NCBI RefSeq assembly: GCF_020169415.1
Contig: NZ_JAIULG010000057.1
Span: forward strand, 1 to 33,476
DNA: 33,476 nucleotides
Direction: 5' to 3'
DNA from: Tsukamurella sp. M9C
GTDB lineage: Bacteria > Actinomycetota > Actinomycetes > Mycobacteriales > Mycobacteriaceae
Each line of letters begins with the position of its first letter. Positions within the stretch are counted from its first letter, which is position 1. Shown here piece by piece: positions 7,981 through 15,628 of this stretch. Both the position numbers and the translations under genes were made by a program. The notes beneath the pieces were generated by a model. The model ran no database searches. It saw nothing but the letters and a program-made list of their open reading frames with translations, and was not told the DNA's origin.

Positions 7981-8466
7981 TCAGCGCGGGGTCAGCCGGA
8001 AGACCGGGATCACGCGCCCCTGCGCCGCCTCCTCGTACTCGGCGAACCCGCTCGACCGCGCGACGAAGCGGGCCCACGCCTCGTCGCGCGCGGCTCCGGT
8101 CAACTCCTGCGCGGTGACCTCCGCGGTGGAGATCCCGCCCTCGTCGTTCGGGTACTCGATCTCGATGTCCGGGTGGGCCTTGAGGTTGTGGTACCAGGCG
8201 GGGTTCTTCGGCGAGCCGCCCGCGGACGCCGGCAGCAGCCAGCCCTCGTCGTCGTGGATCGCGGCCAGCGGATTCACCCGCGGCTCGCCGGATTTGGCGC
8301 CCGTACTGTGGACGAGCGCGAGCGCCCGGCCGAAGCCCATGGCGGTCACGGTGCCGTTGTTGGCGCGGAACTCGTCGATGATGCCCTGATTGAAGTCGCT
8401 CACGGCTTCATCATGCGCCCGCACCCGCGCCATCGCCACCGAGGGCTGATCCGTGCCGTCGCTCAT
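7981..8466 (-). CDS. Deazaflavin (F420)-dependent nitroreductase-family protein
   Basis: The 161-residue protein has the signature of the F420-binding split-barrel family that includes mycobacterial Ddn: FNQGIIDEFRANNGTV, ALVHSTGAKSGEPRVNPLAAI, WLLPASAGGSPKNPAWYHNL and PDIEIEY in the expected order. These enzymes bind F420 and reduce quinones, nitro compounds or other electrophiles. ATG 8466 gives an N-terminal extension before the family match; ATG 8433 (MARVRAHDEAV) is an alternative start. It diverges from the kinase gene at 8501. The family is secure, the substrate unknown. Confidence 0.9.
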   Translation of the reverse strand: MSDGTDQPSVAMARVRAHDEAVSDFNQGIIDEFRANNGTVTAMGFGRALALVHSTGAKSGEPRVNPLAAIHDDEGWLLPASAGGSPKNPAWYHNLKAHPDIEIEYPNDEGGISTAEVTAQELTGAARDEAWARFVARSSGFAEYEEAAQGRVIPVFRLTPR

Positions 8467-8486
8467 CGGACCATCATGCGCCCCAG

Positions 8487-8492
8487 TAGGGT
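8487..8492 (+). promoter_or_regulatory. Putative -10 box of the APH-type kinase gene
   Basis: TAGGGT ends 8 nt before the GTG at 8501, so transcription should begin at or next to the start codon. This supports GTG 8501 and a leaderless mRNA. Confidence 0.45.
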
Positions 8493-8500
8493 CGGATGCT

Positions 8501-9325
8501 GTGCAACCCCTCGATGCGTGGCGCGGGCCCCTCGAACGCTGGGACCTCTCCCCCGACGGTGCGCCCTTCGCCACCCCCGGCAGCGATCTGCTGCCGGTGC
8601 GGTGGCGGGGCCGCGCCGCGATGCTCAAGCGCGCCAACACCCCTGAGGAGCGCGCCGGCGCCGCGGTGCTCCGCTGGTGGGGCGGCGACGGGGCCGCGGA
8701 GGTCTTCGCGGACGAGGGCGACACCGTGCTGATGGAGCGGGCGACGGGCACCGGCGATCTCATGGCGATGGCGCTGGAGGGCCGGGACGACGAGGCCACC
8801 CGGATCCTGTGCGTCACCGTCGAGCACCTGCACCGGCCGCGCCCCGGAGCCCCCGCGACCGAGTTGACCCCCCTGCGGGACTGGTTCTCCTCGCTCGCGG
8901 CGGTCCGTGGCGACGACCCGCGGTACTCCCGGTCCTGGGCGGCGGCGGACGCCCTCCTCGCGGACCCGCGCGACGAGGTGGTCCTGCACGGCGACGTGCA
9001 CCACGACAACGTGCTCGACTTCGGCGATCGCGGCTGGCTCGCGATCGACCCGAAGTGCGTCGTCGGCGAGCGCGGCTACGACTACGCCAACCTGCTGACC
9101 AACCCGGACCTGCCGACCGCGGCGGATCCGGTCCGCTTCGCCCGGCAGCTCGACGTGATCGCTGCAGAGGCGCGACTGCCTCGGGAACGCCTGCTGCGGT
9201 GGGTGCTCGCCTTCGCGGGGCTGTCGGCCGCGTGGTTCGACGAGGACGACGAGGCCGAGGAGCGGGAGCGGGACTTCGCGGTCGCGGATCTCGCCGCCGC
9301 GCACCTCGCGGGGGCGACGCCGTGA
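8501..9325 (+). CDS. Aminoglycoside/hydroxyurea phosphotransferase-family kinase (APH(6)-like)
   Basis: The 274-residue kinase-like protein shows the APH catalytic loop VLHGDVHHDN (about residues 161-170, putative base Asp165) and the metal-binding loop AIDPKCVVGERGYDYANLL (Asp183). The IDPK and GERxYD pattern is that of the APH(6)/hydroxyurea kinase branch (PF04655). The N-terminal lobe carries LPVRWRGRAAMLKRAN. Such enzymes phosphorylate streptomycin or related hydroxyl compounds with ATP; many chromosomal members have no proven resistance role, so an antibiotic phenotype should not be assumed. GTG 8501 is chosen from the -10 position and domain start. It overlaps the next gene by GTGA (9322-9325). 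Confidence 0.88.
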   Translation: MQPLDAWRGPLERWDLSPDGAPFATPGSDLLPVRWRGRAAMLKRANTPEERAGAAVLRWWGGDGAAEVFADEGDTVLMERATGTGDLMAMALEGRDDEATRILCVTVEHLHRPRPGAPATELTPLRDWFSSLAAVRGDDPRYSRSWAAADALLADPRDEVVLHGDVHHDNVLDFGDRGWLAIDPKCVVGERGYDYANLLTNPDLPTAADPVRFARQLDVIAAEARLPRERLLRWVLAFAGLSAAWFDEDDEAEERERDFAVADLAAAHLAGATP

Positions 9326-10119
9326 CCGGCGGCCTGCCGGTCGTCCTGCTCCACGGCTGGCCCGTCACCGACCTGCACTGGCGACACCTGACCCCGCGGC
9401 TGAGAGACGCCGGGTTCGAACCGCTCCCGATCACGCTGCCCGGCCTCGGGTCCGGCGACGACGGAACGGGCGACTTCCGGAAGAGCGCGCTGGCGGCGCG
9501 GGTGCGGGATCGGCTCGCCGCGGACGGGATCGCGCGGTGCGCGGTGATCGGCCACGACTGGGGCGGCACCGTCGCGGTGAACCTGGCGGCCGCGGCGCCC
9601 GAAATCGTCGCCGCGCTCGTCGTCGAGGAGGAGATCCTGCCCGGGATCGACGTGGCGGTCCCATCGCCGGGGCGCGAGCACTATCCGGACTGGCACGGCG
9701 CGTTCAACCGCGCGCCGGGCCTGGCCGAGAGCCTCGTCCCCGGGCGGGAGGACGACTTCTACGGCGCCTTCCTGCAGCAGAGCGCCGGACCCGCCGGACT
9801 CGATCCTGCGGTCCTGGGCGCGTACGTCGATGCGTACCGCCCCACCGACGTCCACGTCGCGGGGCTCGCGCACTACCGCACCCGGGCGGACGATCTCGCC
9901 GACATCGCGGCACTGCGCGCCGACCCGATCCGGACGCCGGTACTGGCCGTCGGCGGACGGTACGCGATGGGCGCCGCGGTCGCGGAGGGCCTACGGCCGG
10001 TGGCGGCCGACGTCCGCGGCGTGGTGCTGGACGACTCCGGCCATTACCCGGCGGAGCAGGAGCCCGAGCGGACCGCGACGGTCGTCATCGACTTCCTGCG
10101 GCGGCACGGGGATCGGTGA
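9322..10119 (+). CDS. Alpha/beta hydrolase, epoxide-hydrolase/dehalogenase type
   Basis: The 265-residue enzyme has the oxyanion motif LLHGWPVTDLHW (about 9-20) and the nucleophile elbow IGHDWGGTVA (about 76-85). The elbow has Asp79 rather than Ser, which is the mark of epoxide hydrolases, haloalkane and fluoroacetate dehalogenases. The catalytic His is in DDSGHYPAEQEP near the C-terminus. The cap region carries FNRAPGLAESL and HYRTRADDL. It is coupled to the kinase by GTGA, starting at GTG 9322. Its last 35 bp overlap the convergent MerR gene. The substrate is not predictable. Confidence 0.88.
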   Translation: MTGGLPVVLLHGWPVTDLHWRHLTPRLRDAGFEPLPITLPGLGSGDDGTGDFRKSALAARVRDRLAADGIARCAVIGHDWGGTVAVNLAAAAPEIVAALVVEEEILPGIDVAVPSPGREHYPDWHGAFNRAPGLAESLVPGREDDFYGAFLQQSAGPAGLDPAVLGAYVDAYRPTDVHVAGLAHYRTRADDLADIAALRADPIRTPVLAVGGRYAMGAAVAEGLRPVAADVRGVVLDDSGHYPAEQEPERTATVVIDFLRRHGDR

Positions 10120-10474
10120 CGGAACCGGCGGTGTCGATCACCTCGTCGAGCACCTCCCGCGCCCGCTGCAGGTCGCGGATGCCCTCGTCGATCCGGTCGC
10201 GCTCCGCGCGCAGGGTGGCGGCGAGCCAGGGCGTCGCGGTCGCGTTCGGCGATCCGTCCTCGTCGTGGATGCACGGCAGCAGCTGCGCGATCACGCCGCT
10301 CGCGAGCCCGGCGGCGAACAGCTCCTGGATGCGCACCACCCGGTCGACGGCCCGCTCGGGATAGACGCGCTGCCCGGCCGCGGTCCGCGTCGACGCGAGC
10401 AGGCCCTTCTCCTCGTAGTACCGCAGCGAGCGCACGCTCACCCCGGTGCGCTCCGCGAGTTCGCCGATCCGCAT
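10085..10474 (-). CDS. MerR-family regulator (single Cys; not SoxR)
   Basis: The 129-residue protein is a standard small MerR: HTH and wing MRIGELAERTGVSVRSLRYY, EEKGLLASTRTAAGQRVYPE, then a dimerisation helix (RAERDRIDEGIRDLQRAREVL). The only Cys is in LLPCIHDEDG, so it lacks the four-Cys iron-sulphur motif of SoxR. It is divergent from an Old Yellow Enzyme gene whose promoter carries a MerR-type dyad, so it very likely activates that gene in response to an electrophile or redox compound. The 3' end overlaps the hydrolase gene by 35 bp. Confidence 0.9.
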   Translation of the reverse strand: MRIGELAERTGVSVRSLRYYEEKGLLASTRTAAGQRVYPERAVDRVVRIQELFAAGLASGVIAQLLPCIHDEDGSPNATATPWLAATLRAERDRIDEGIRDLQRAREVLDEVIDTAGSVTDPRAAAGSR

Positions 10475-10477
10475 CGC

Positions 10478-10509
10478 TTGCCCCTCACATCGGTGTCAGG
10501 TTCTAGCGT
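10478..10509 (+). promoter_or_regulatory. MerR-type promoter of the Old Yellow Enzyme gene
   Basis: TTGCCC (10478-10483) and TAGCGT (10504-10509) are 20 bp apart. The spacer holds the dyad CCTCACATCGGTGTCAGG (10483-10500), arms matching 6 of 7. The -10 ends 6 nt before ATG 10516, so the mRNA should be leaderless. The -35 begins four bases past the divergent MerR start codon. Confidence 0.7.
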
Positions 10510-10515
10510 ACGGAC

Positions 10516-11601
10516 ATGTCACTCCTCACGCCGTACCGCAGCCGAACCCTCGACCTCCCGAATCGCATCGTCATGGCGCCGATGACGCGCCTGCGGTCCG
10601 AGCCCGACGGCTCCCCGACCGCGGACGTCGCCGACTACTACCGCCAGCGGGCCGGCGCGGGCCTGATCGTCACCGAGGGCATGTGGCCCCACTCCTCCGG
10701 GCAGAGCGAAGCCCGGGTGCCCGGGCTCGCGACGGACCGTCACGAGCGCTCGTGGGCCCGGGTCGTCGACGCCGTGCAAGCCGAGGGCGGCCGCATCGTC
10801 GCGCAGCTCATGCACGGCGGGCGCAAGGGTCACCCCGCCGCCCGGATCGACGGAACGGTGCCCGCCGGACCGTCGGCGGTGCCCGACGGCGACGTGCTGC
10901 ACCTGCTCGACGACTCCAAAGCGACGTGGCCGCGCCCCGCAGCGATGTCGATCGCCGAGATCGAGGCCACGGTCGCGCGGTACGCGGCCTCCGCACGGCG
11001 GGCCGTGGCGGCGGGCTTCGACGGCGTCGAGCTGCACGGCGCCAACAGCTACCTGATCCACCAGTTCCTCGCGGACAACACGAACCTGCGCGACGACCGC
11101 TACGGCGGATCGGTCGCGAACCGGACGCGCTTCGCGCTCGAAGTGGTCGACGCCGTAACCGACGCCATCGGCGCCGATCGCACGGCCCTCCGGCTCTCGC
11201 CCGGAAACCCGCAGTTCTCCATGATCGAGCGCTATCCCGCCGAGCTGTACCGCGGCCTCGTCGACGAACTGAACCGCCGCGGCCTGATGTACCTGCACCT
11301 GACCGACAACGACGACTACCCCGCGCTGGCGGACCTGCGACCTCGTTTCGACGGCACCGTCATCGCGAACGTGGGCGAGAACCGTGTTCCCACGTCGGCG
11401 CCCGCCGCCGAGCTGGCGCTGGCCGACGGTGCCGACCTGGTCTCCTTCGGCCGCGCGTTCATCGCCAACCCCGACCTGGTGGAACGGATCCGGCGCGGCC
11501 TGCCGTTGTCGGCGGTCCGCGACGACGTGCTCTACGGCCGCACCGCGGAGGGCTACTCCGACTACCCGTGCGCCGCGGTCTCAGCCGGCGGGGATCGGTA
11601 G
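10516..11601 (+). CDS. Old Yellow Enzyme-family alkene reductase (NADH:flavin oxidoreductase)
   Basis: The 361-residue FMN barrel has the family landmarks: LPNRIVMAPMTRLRSEPDG (N-terminal strand and FMN contact), AQLMHGGRKGHP, GFDGVELHGANSYLIHQFL (paired substrate-binding His and Asn), NRTRFALEVVDAV, and SFGRAFIANPDLVERIRRG at the phosphate-binding end. Members use NAD(P)H to reduce activated alkenes, nitro-esters or quinones and often serve in electrophile detoxification. The divergent MerR gene and the MerR-type promoter make it an inducible gene. It overlaps the convergent glutathionyl-hydroquinone reductase-like gene by 21 bp. Confidence 0.93.
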   Translation: MSLLTPYRSRTLDLPNRIVMAPMTRLRSEPDGSPTADVADYYRQRAGAGLIVTEGMWPHSSGQSEARVPGLATDRHERSWARVVDAVQAEGGRIVAQLMHGGRKGHPAARIDGTVPAGPSAVPDGDVLHLLDDSKATWPRPAAMSIAEIEATVARYAASARRAVAAGFDGVELHGANSYLIHQFLADNTNLRDDRYGGSVANRTRFALEVVDAVTDAIGADRTALRLSPGNPQFSMIERYPAELYRGLVDELNRRGLMYLHLTDNDDYPALADLRPRFDGTVIANVGENRVPTSAPAAELALADGADLVSFGRAFIANPDLVERIRRGLPLSAVRDDVLYGRTAEGYSDYPCAAVSAGGDR

Positions 11602-12576
11602 CGGCGCGGGCGCGGTTCCGGCGCCGAAGGGGCTGCCGCCCAGCGCCTCCCGGCCGTGCGGGGTGAACCAGTTCTGCAGGTCCGGCCCCTTCGGCACGAT
11701 GCCCGACGGGTTGATGTCGCGGTGCACCTCGTAGTAGTGCCGCTTGATGTGGTCGAAGTGCGTCGAGTCGCCGAACCCCGGGGTCTGGAACAGATCGCGC
11801 GCGTACGCCCACAGCACGGGCATCTCGCTGAGCTTCTCCCGATTGCACTTGAAGTGGCCGTGGTACACCGGGTCGAACCGGGCCAGCGTGGTGAACAGGC
11901 GCACGTCGGCTTCGGTGATGGTGTCGCCCACCAGGTACCGCTGCGTGGCGAGGCGCTCGGAGAGCCAGTCGAGCCGGGAGAAGAGCTGGTCGTACGCGGC
12001 GTCGTAGGACTCCTGCGAGCCGGCGAAGCCGCATCGGTAGACGCCGTTGTTGACGTCGCGGTAGACCAGCTTGTTCACCTCGTCGATCTCGCCGCGCAGG
12101 TCCTCCGGGTAGAGCTGCGGCGCGCCGGGTCGGTGGAAATCCGTCCACTCGAGCGAGAAGTCGATCGTGATCTGCGGGAAGTCGTTCGTGACGACGGCAC
12201 CTGTCGGCACGTCGACGATCGCAGGCACCGTGATGCCCTTCGGGTAGTCGGGGACGCGCGCGAAATAGGCATCCTGCAGACGCGGGATCTGCAGCACCGG
12301 ATCGAGGCCGCCGGGGTCGAGGTCGAAGGTCCACGACCGCTTGTCGTGCGTGGGGCCGGCGATGCCGAGGGAGATCGCGTCCTCGAGGCCCAGCAGCCGC
12401 CGCACGATGATGGTGCGGGTGGCCCACGGGCAGGCGTACGAGGCGACCAGGCGGTACCGGCCCGGCTCCACGGGATAGCCGTCGCGCCCGTCGCGGGTGA
12501 TGCGGGTCTCGATGTACCGGGTGTCGCGCTCGTACGGCTTGTTCTCGGTGACGTAGCTGCCCTGTTCCTCGCTCAT
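11581..12576 (-). CDS. Glutathionyl-hydroquinone reductase-like protein (YqjG/ECM4, Xi-class GST)
   Basis: The 331-residue protein contains the Xi-class active site YACPWATRTIIVRRLLGLE (Cys49), a thioredoxin-fold part with PAIVDVPTGAVVTNDFPQI, and an all-helical GST C-domain (YLVGDTITEADVRLFTTLARFDPVY, HFKCNREKL). The family reduces thiol-conjugated hydroquinones by attack of the Cys. Mycobacteriales generally make mycothiol rather than glutathione, so the physiological thiol may differ. ATG 12576 is chosen because a TAACCT -10 box lies 7 nt upstream. It is convergent with the Old Yellow Enzyme gene, another quinone/alkene reductase. Confidence 0.9.
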   Translation of the reverse strand: MSEEQGSYVTENKPYERDTRYIETRITRDGRDGYPVEPGRYRLVASYACPWATRTIIVRRLLGLEDAISLGIAGPTHDKRSWTFDLDPGGLDPVLQIPRLQDAYFARVPDYPKGITVPAIVDVPTGAVVTNDFPQITIDFSLEWTDFHRPGAPQLYPEDLRGEIDEVNKLVYRDVNNGVYRCGFAGSQESYDAAYDQLFSRLDWLSERLATQRYLVGDTITEADVRLFTTLARFDPVYHGHFKCNREKLSEMPVLWAYARDLFQTPGFGDSTHFDHIKRHYYEVHRDINPSGIVPKGPDLQNWFTPHGREALGGSPFGAGTAPAPLPIPAG

Positions 12577-12583
12577 GGCATCA

Positions 12584-12589
12584 AGGTTA
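12584..12589 (-). promoter_or_regulatory. Putative -10 box of the GST-like gene
   Basis: TAACCT on the minus strand ends 7 nt before ATG 12576, pointing to a leaderless transcript and supporting that start. Confidence 0.45.
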
Positions 12590-12688
12590 GTGACGCCCGC
12601 GGGGTAACGTCGAGTGATCGTTACCCGATACAAGCAGTGCCCGTCGATGGAGCCCGCGTCGACCTCCCGTCATGGAAGGACCGAAGCC

Positions 12689-13189
12689 ATGCGCAAGCCT
12701 CTGATCGCCCTCGCCCTCTCCGCAGCGGCCGCCGCCTCCGTCGCCGGATCGGTCGTCGCCGGGACGGGCGCCGCCGGTGCCACGCCGATCGCCTGCCCCG
12801 AGCTCCCGCAGGACCGCATCGACGGCGCGATCCGCTCGATCGCGCCGCCGATGCCCGGCGTCCCGTGGCGCGTGACCGGGATGGGCGGCTCCGTCGACTG
12901 CACCCTGAACTGGGTGCGCCTCGACACGGACCGCGGCACCGGCAGCTCGCCCGTGCAGATCCTGCTCTTCGACCACAAGAAGTTCGCCGGGACCCCGACG
13001 CCGAAGGGCGACGCCTTCACCTCGGTCGTCGGCAGCAACGGGCCGGGCCAGATCACCATCCGGTTCAAGTGGCTAGCCCCGAACGACGCGAACGCGGCGC
13101 CGTCGGGCTCGGCCGACGTCCGGTTCCAGACGATGCCACAGGACACCCCGCAGCCGCTGGATCCGATCCCGCCGCAGGTCGCCGACTAG
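12689..13189 (+). CDS. Exported LppP/LprE-family protein
   Basis: This 166-residue protein starts MRKPLIALALSAAAAASVAG, a Sec signal with cleavage probably after GATA-type residues near 30. The mature part (CPELPQDRIDGAIRSI, later CTLNWVRLDTDRGTGSSPVQ, LLFDHKKFAGTPTPKG, SVVGSNGPGQITIRFKW) follows the mycobacterial LppP/LprE pattern (PF14041). No Cys lipobox follows the signal, so this copy looks secreted rather than lipid-anchored. The two Cys residues may form a disulphide. ATG 12689 has a GGAAGGA ribosome site. The family is found in mycolic-acid bacteria and its role is unknown. Confidence 0.85.
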   Translation: MRKPLIALALSAAAAASVAGSVVAGTGAAGATPIACPELPQDRIDGAIRSIAPPMPGVPWRVTGMGGSVDCTLNWVRLDTDRGTGSSPVQILLFDHKKFAGTPTPKGDAFTSVVGSNGPGQITIRFKWLAPNDANAAPSGSADVRFQTMPQDTPQPLDPIPPQVAD

Positions 13190-13192
13190 GTG

Positions 13193-13690
13193 TTAGCCCT
13201 GCGCCGCCGCCCACTCCTCCACGCGGGCGGCGCTCTCCTCGTCGCTGAGGTCCTCGACGCGGGTCATGATCGACCAGCGCACGCCGAACGGGTCGCGGAT
13301 GCTGGCGAACCGGTCGCCGGAGACGAAGTTCGCCACCGGCTCCCGGACCGTCGCGCCCGCGGCCTCGGCGCGCGCGACCACGTCGTCGACGCTGCTGCAG
13401 TACAGCCCCAGCGAGTAGCAGTCGGCGTCACCGTCGGGCATGGGGACGAGGCCGAACTGCGGGTTGGGCTCGCCGAGCTGGAGCCGCCCGTTGCCGAAGT
13501 CGAGCTCGGCGTGGACGACGACGCCGCCCATCTCGGTGACGCCGAGCGAGCGGGCCCCGAAGACCGAGGTGTAGAAGTCGATGGCCGCCTTGGCGTTCGG
13601 GATCGCGAGGAAGGGCGTCAGCGAGGAGAAGGAGTGCGGGACGCCGTCGGTCGTGTGTGCACCGCTCGCGGCGGTGATGTTCTCTGTCAT
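13193..13690 (-). CDS. VOC (glyoxalase/PhnB-like) family protein
   Basis: The 165-residue protein has the two beta-alpha-beta-beta-beta modules of vicinal oxygen chelate proteins: LTPFLAIPNAKAAIDFYTSVFGA, then GGVVVHAELDFGNGRLQLGEP, CYSLGLYCSSVDDVVARAEAAGA and FASIRDPFGVRWSIMTRVEDL. The PhnB-like subset often lacks a clear enzyme activity. It starts at ATG 13690 and is divergent from the AraC-type gene at 13765, 74 bp away, so it may be a target of that regulator. Confidence 0.88.
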   Translation of the reverse strand: MTENITAASGAHTTDGVPHSFSSLTPFLAIPNAKAAIDFYTSVFGARSLGVTEMGGVVVHAELDFGNGRLQLGEPNPQFGLVPMPDGDADCYSLGLYCSSVDDVVARAEAAGATVREPVANFVSGDRFASIRDPFGVRWSIMTRVEDLSDEESAARVEEWAAAQG

Positions 13691-13752
13691 GCCGGCAACG
13701 CTACGAGTGCCGGCCGCCCCGGCGATTGAACATTCGCGACAGAACTCGGGCC

Positions 13753-13758
13753 TACGAT
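13753..13758 (+). promoter_or_regulatory. Putative -10 box of the AraC-type gene
   Basis: TACGAT ends 6 nt before GTG 13765. It suggests a leaderless mRNA and supports this start. A TTGAAC at 13726-13731 is 21 bp upstream, too far for an ordinary -35. Confidence 0.4.
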
Positions 13759-13764
13759 CGATCC

Positions 13765-14529
13765 GTGAACCCCCGCGGCATCCTCTACCCGGCACAGCTG
13801 CCCACCTTCGAGCGCCGGGCGGCCTCCCCCGCTGCGGACCCGCTGGTGCGGTGGTTCTGGATCTCCCAGTGGGAGATCGCACCCGGCCGCACCTCCCGCC
13901 AGGACGTCCTGGCCTTCCCCGCCCTCAACCTCGTGGTGGAACCGGACCTCGTCGGGCTCGCGGGTGCGACCACGGAGCGATCGCACCGCGACCTCGTCGG
14001 CACCGGGTGGGCGGTCGGCGCGCTGCTGCGGCCCGCGGCGACGCCGGCCGTGACCGACGACGCCCGCGCGATCCTCAACGAGTATCCGGCCGTCGACGCC
14101 CCGGGCCTGCACGACGCCGTGGCGGCCGCCATGCGCACCGGAGACCTGGCCGGAGCCTGCCGCGCCGTCGAATCCTGGCTCACCGCACGGGTTCCGGCGG
14201 TGTCCGACGACGCCGCGCTCGCCAATCGGCTGGTCGTGGCCATCGAGGAGGACGAGGCCATCCTCACGGTGGAGGATGCGGCGGCCGCGATCGGCGTCTC
14301 GCCGCGGACGGCGCAGCGCCTCACCCGGCGCTTCGTGGGGCTCACTCCCCTCGCGCTGATCCACCGCCGCCGGCTGCAGCACGCGGCGCACCTGCTGAGC
14401 ACCGAGCCCGACGCAACGGTCGCCGACATCGCGGCGGAGCTGGGCTACGCCGACCAGTCGCACCTGGTGCGGGACTTCCGCAAGGTCCTCGGATTCACGC
14501 CCGGCGGCTACCGCCGCACGGCGCGGTGA
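13765..14529 (+). CDS. AraC-family transcriptional regulator
   Basis: The 254-residue protein has a C-terminal AraC double HTH: LTVEDAAAAIGVSPRTAQRL and ATVADIAAELGYADQSHLVR followed by DFRKVLGFTPGGYRR. The N-terminal domain (LVRWFWISQWEIAPG, VLAFPALNLVVEPD, GTGWAVGALLRPAA) matches the DUF6597-type sensor domain seen in such regulators. GTG 13765 is favoured by the adjacent -10 box. It is divergent from the VOC gene. Effector unknown. Confidence 0.9.
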   Translation: MNPRGILYPAQLPTFERRAASPAADPLVRWFWISQWEIAPGRTSRQDVLAFPALNLVVEPDLVGLAGATTERSHRDLVGTGWAVGALLRPAATPAVTDDARAILNEYPAVDAPGLHDAVAAAMRTGDLAGACRAVESWLTARVPAVSDDAALANRLVVAIEEDEAILTVEDAAAAIGVSPRTAQRLTRRFVGLTPLALIHRRRLQHAAHLLSTEPDATVADIAAELGYADQSHLVRDFRKVLGFTPGGYRRTAR

Positions 14530-14793
14530 TCAGTCCTTCCGGGTCACCCTGTCGGCGACTCCGTCCGACGCCTCTCGCGCCGTGTCGAGGTTCTCGCTCG
14601 CCAGCTTGACGCCCTCGGCGGTGGCCTCCGTAGCGATGTCCGCCGCGCTGGTGGCCATCCGGCTGATGCCGCCCTTCAGGTCGCCCTTCAGCACCTCGCC
14701 CGCGCCCTCGACGATCTCACCGGACTTGCGGACCGAGTCCGCCGCGATCCTGGTGACCGCCTCGATGTTGTCCTGGATCCGCTTGCCGATCAT
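14530..14793 (-). CDS. Small amphipathic helical protein, last gene of the ethanolamine cluster
   Basis: The 87-residue protein starts MIGKRIQDNIEAVTRIAADS behind a strong AAGGAGAT ribosome site. It is almost entirely alpha-helical with A/D/E/K heptads (VEGAGEVLKGDLKGGISRM, ATSAADIATEATAEGVKLAS), like phasin-type or membrane-surface helices. It has no Cys, no signal and no long hydrophobic span. It lies 25 bp downstream of eutC on the same strand and could be cotranscribed. No family is recognised and any link to ethanolamine metabolism is speculative. Confidence 0.7.
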   Translation of the reverse strand: MIGKRIQDNIEAVTRIAADSVRKSGEIVEGAGEVLKGDLKGGISRMATSAADIATEATAEGVKLASENLDTAREASDGVADRVTRKD

Positions 14794-14818
14794 GGTGATC
14801 TCCTTCGCTCCGCCCCAC

Positions 14819-15628
14819 TCAGTCTAGTCCGCGCAGGTCAGAGCCTTCCAGTTGCGCGCGCGAGGTGTCCTTGAGGTCGACGCCGGATCGACCGAGTCGC
14901 CGCGCCCCCACGACGAGGCCCGCCGCGATACGGGCGGCGTCGCTGTAGCCGAGACCCTCCGGCGGGTGGATGTTGGAGATGCAGTTGCGGTGCGCGTCGG
15001 TAACGCCGGCCCCGAAGTCCTCGGGGTCGGCGCGGTGCGTCAGGTAGATGCCGAGGCTGTCGGCCACGGACAGGCCCGGTCGCTCGCCGATGAGTACGAG
15101 CAGCGTGCGCACGCCGAACGCCCGCGCCACGTGATCGCCCAGCGCGACGCGCGATTGCGTCGCGACCACCGGCGGCGCGACGACGACGTCGGGCGGCAGG
15201 GCGGCGAGGATCGCCGCGGCCAGCGCGACGCCGTGGTCGGTGAGAGCGCGGGGCGAGAGGCCGTCGGCGAGGACCAGTGCCACGTCCGCAGTCACCGTCG
15301 GGAGACCGGACAGGTCTGCGGGCTCCCGGCCCAGGTCGGGGCGGCGGAGGTACTCGCCCCGGTCGGCGGCCCGGCTGGTGACGACGACGGGTTCGCCGAG
15401 TCCCAGGTCGCGGGCGCGGGTGACGAGATCGTCGGCATCGAGGGGTTGGTGGACGGCGTCGCGCGCCGCGGCGTGCGCGGCGGCGAACTCGAGAACGCGC
15501 CGGGTGGGCAGCGCATCGCCGGTGCGCCCCAACCCGATCCGCGACTGGGTCGTCGTCCTCAGGGCGTCCCAGAAGGCGCCGTCGGCGGGCCGACGTTCGG
15601 CACCGCCCGAGCGCTCGGGCGCGCTCAC
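14819..15628 (-). CDS. eutC: Ethanolamine ammonia-lyase light chain
   Basis: The 269-residue protein matches EutC from the N-terminal FWDALRTTTQSRIGLGRTGD through LADGLSPRALTDHGVALAAA, RVALGDHVARAFGVRTLLVLIGERPGLS, LGIYLTHRADPEDFGAGVTDAHRNCISNI and HPPEGLGYSDAA, in family order and at family length. With EutB it forms the adenosylcobalamin-dependent lyase that turns ethanolamine into acetaldehyde and ammonia; EutC contributes to the cobalamin-binding site. It overlaps eutB by ATGA (15625-15628). No microcompartment shell genes, eutA or aldehyde/alcohol dehydrogenases are in the window, so acetaldehyde is handled elsewhere. Confidence 0.96.
   Translation of the reverse strand: MSAPERSGGAERRPADGAFWDALRTTTQSRIGLGRTGDALPTRRVLEFAAAHAAARDAVHQPLDADDLVTRARDLGLGEPVVVTSRAADRGEYLRRPDLGREPADLSGLPTVTADVALVLADGLSPRALTDHGVALAAAILAALPPDVVVAPPVVATQSRVALGDHVARAFGVRTLLVLIGERPGLSVADSLGIYLTHRADPEDFGAGVTDAHRNCISNIHPPEGLGYSDAARIAAGLVVGARRLGRSGVDLKDTSRAQLEGSDLRGLD

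Noticed and set aside
8501-9325. Calling a clinical streptomycin-resistance gene
   Set aside because: The kinase motifs fit the APH(6)/hydroxyurea kinase family, but a chromosomal family member alone does not show resistance.
10085-10474. SoxR
   Set aside because: The dyad upstream of the divergent gene looks a little like a SoxR site, but the regulator has only one Cys and no iron-sulphur cluster motif.
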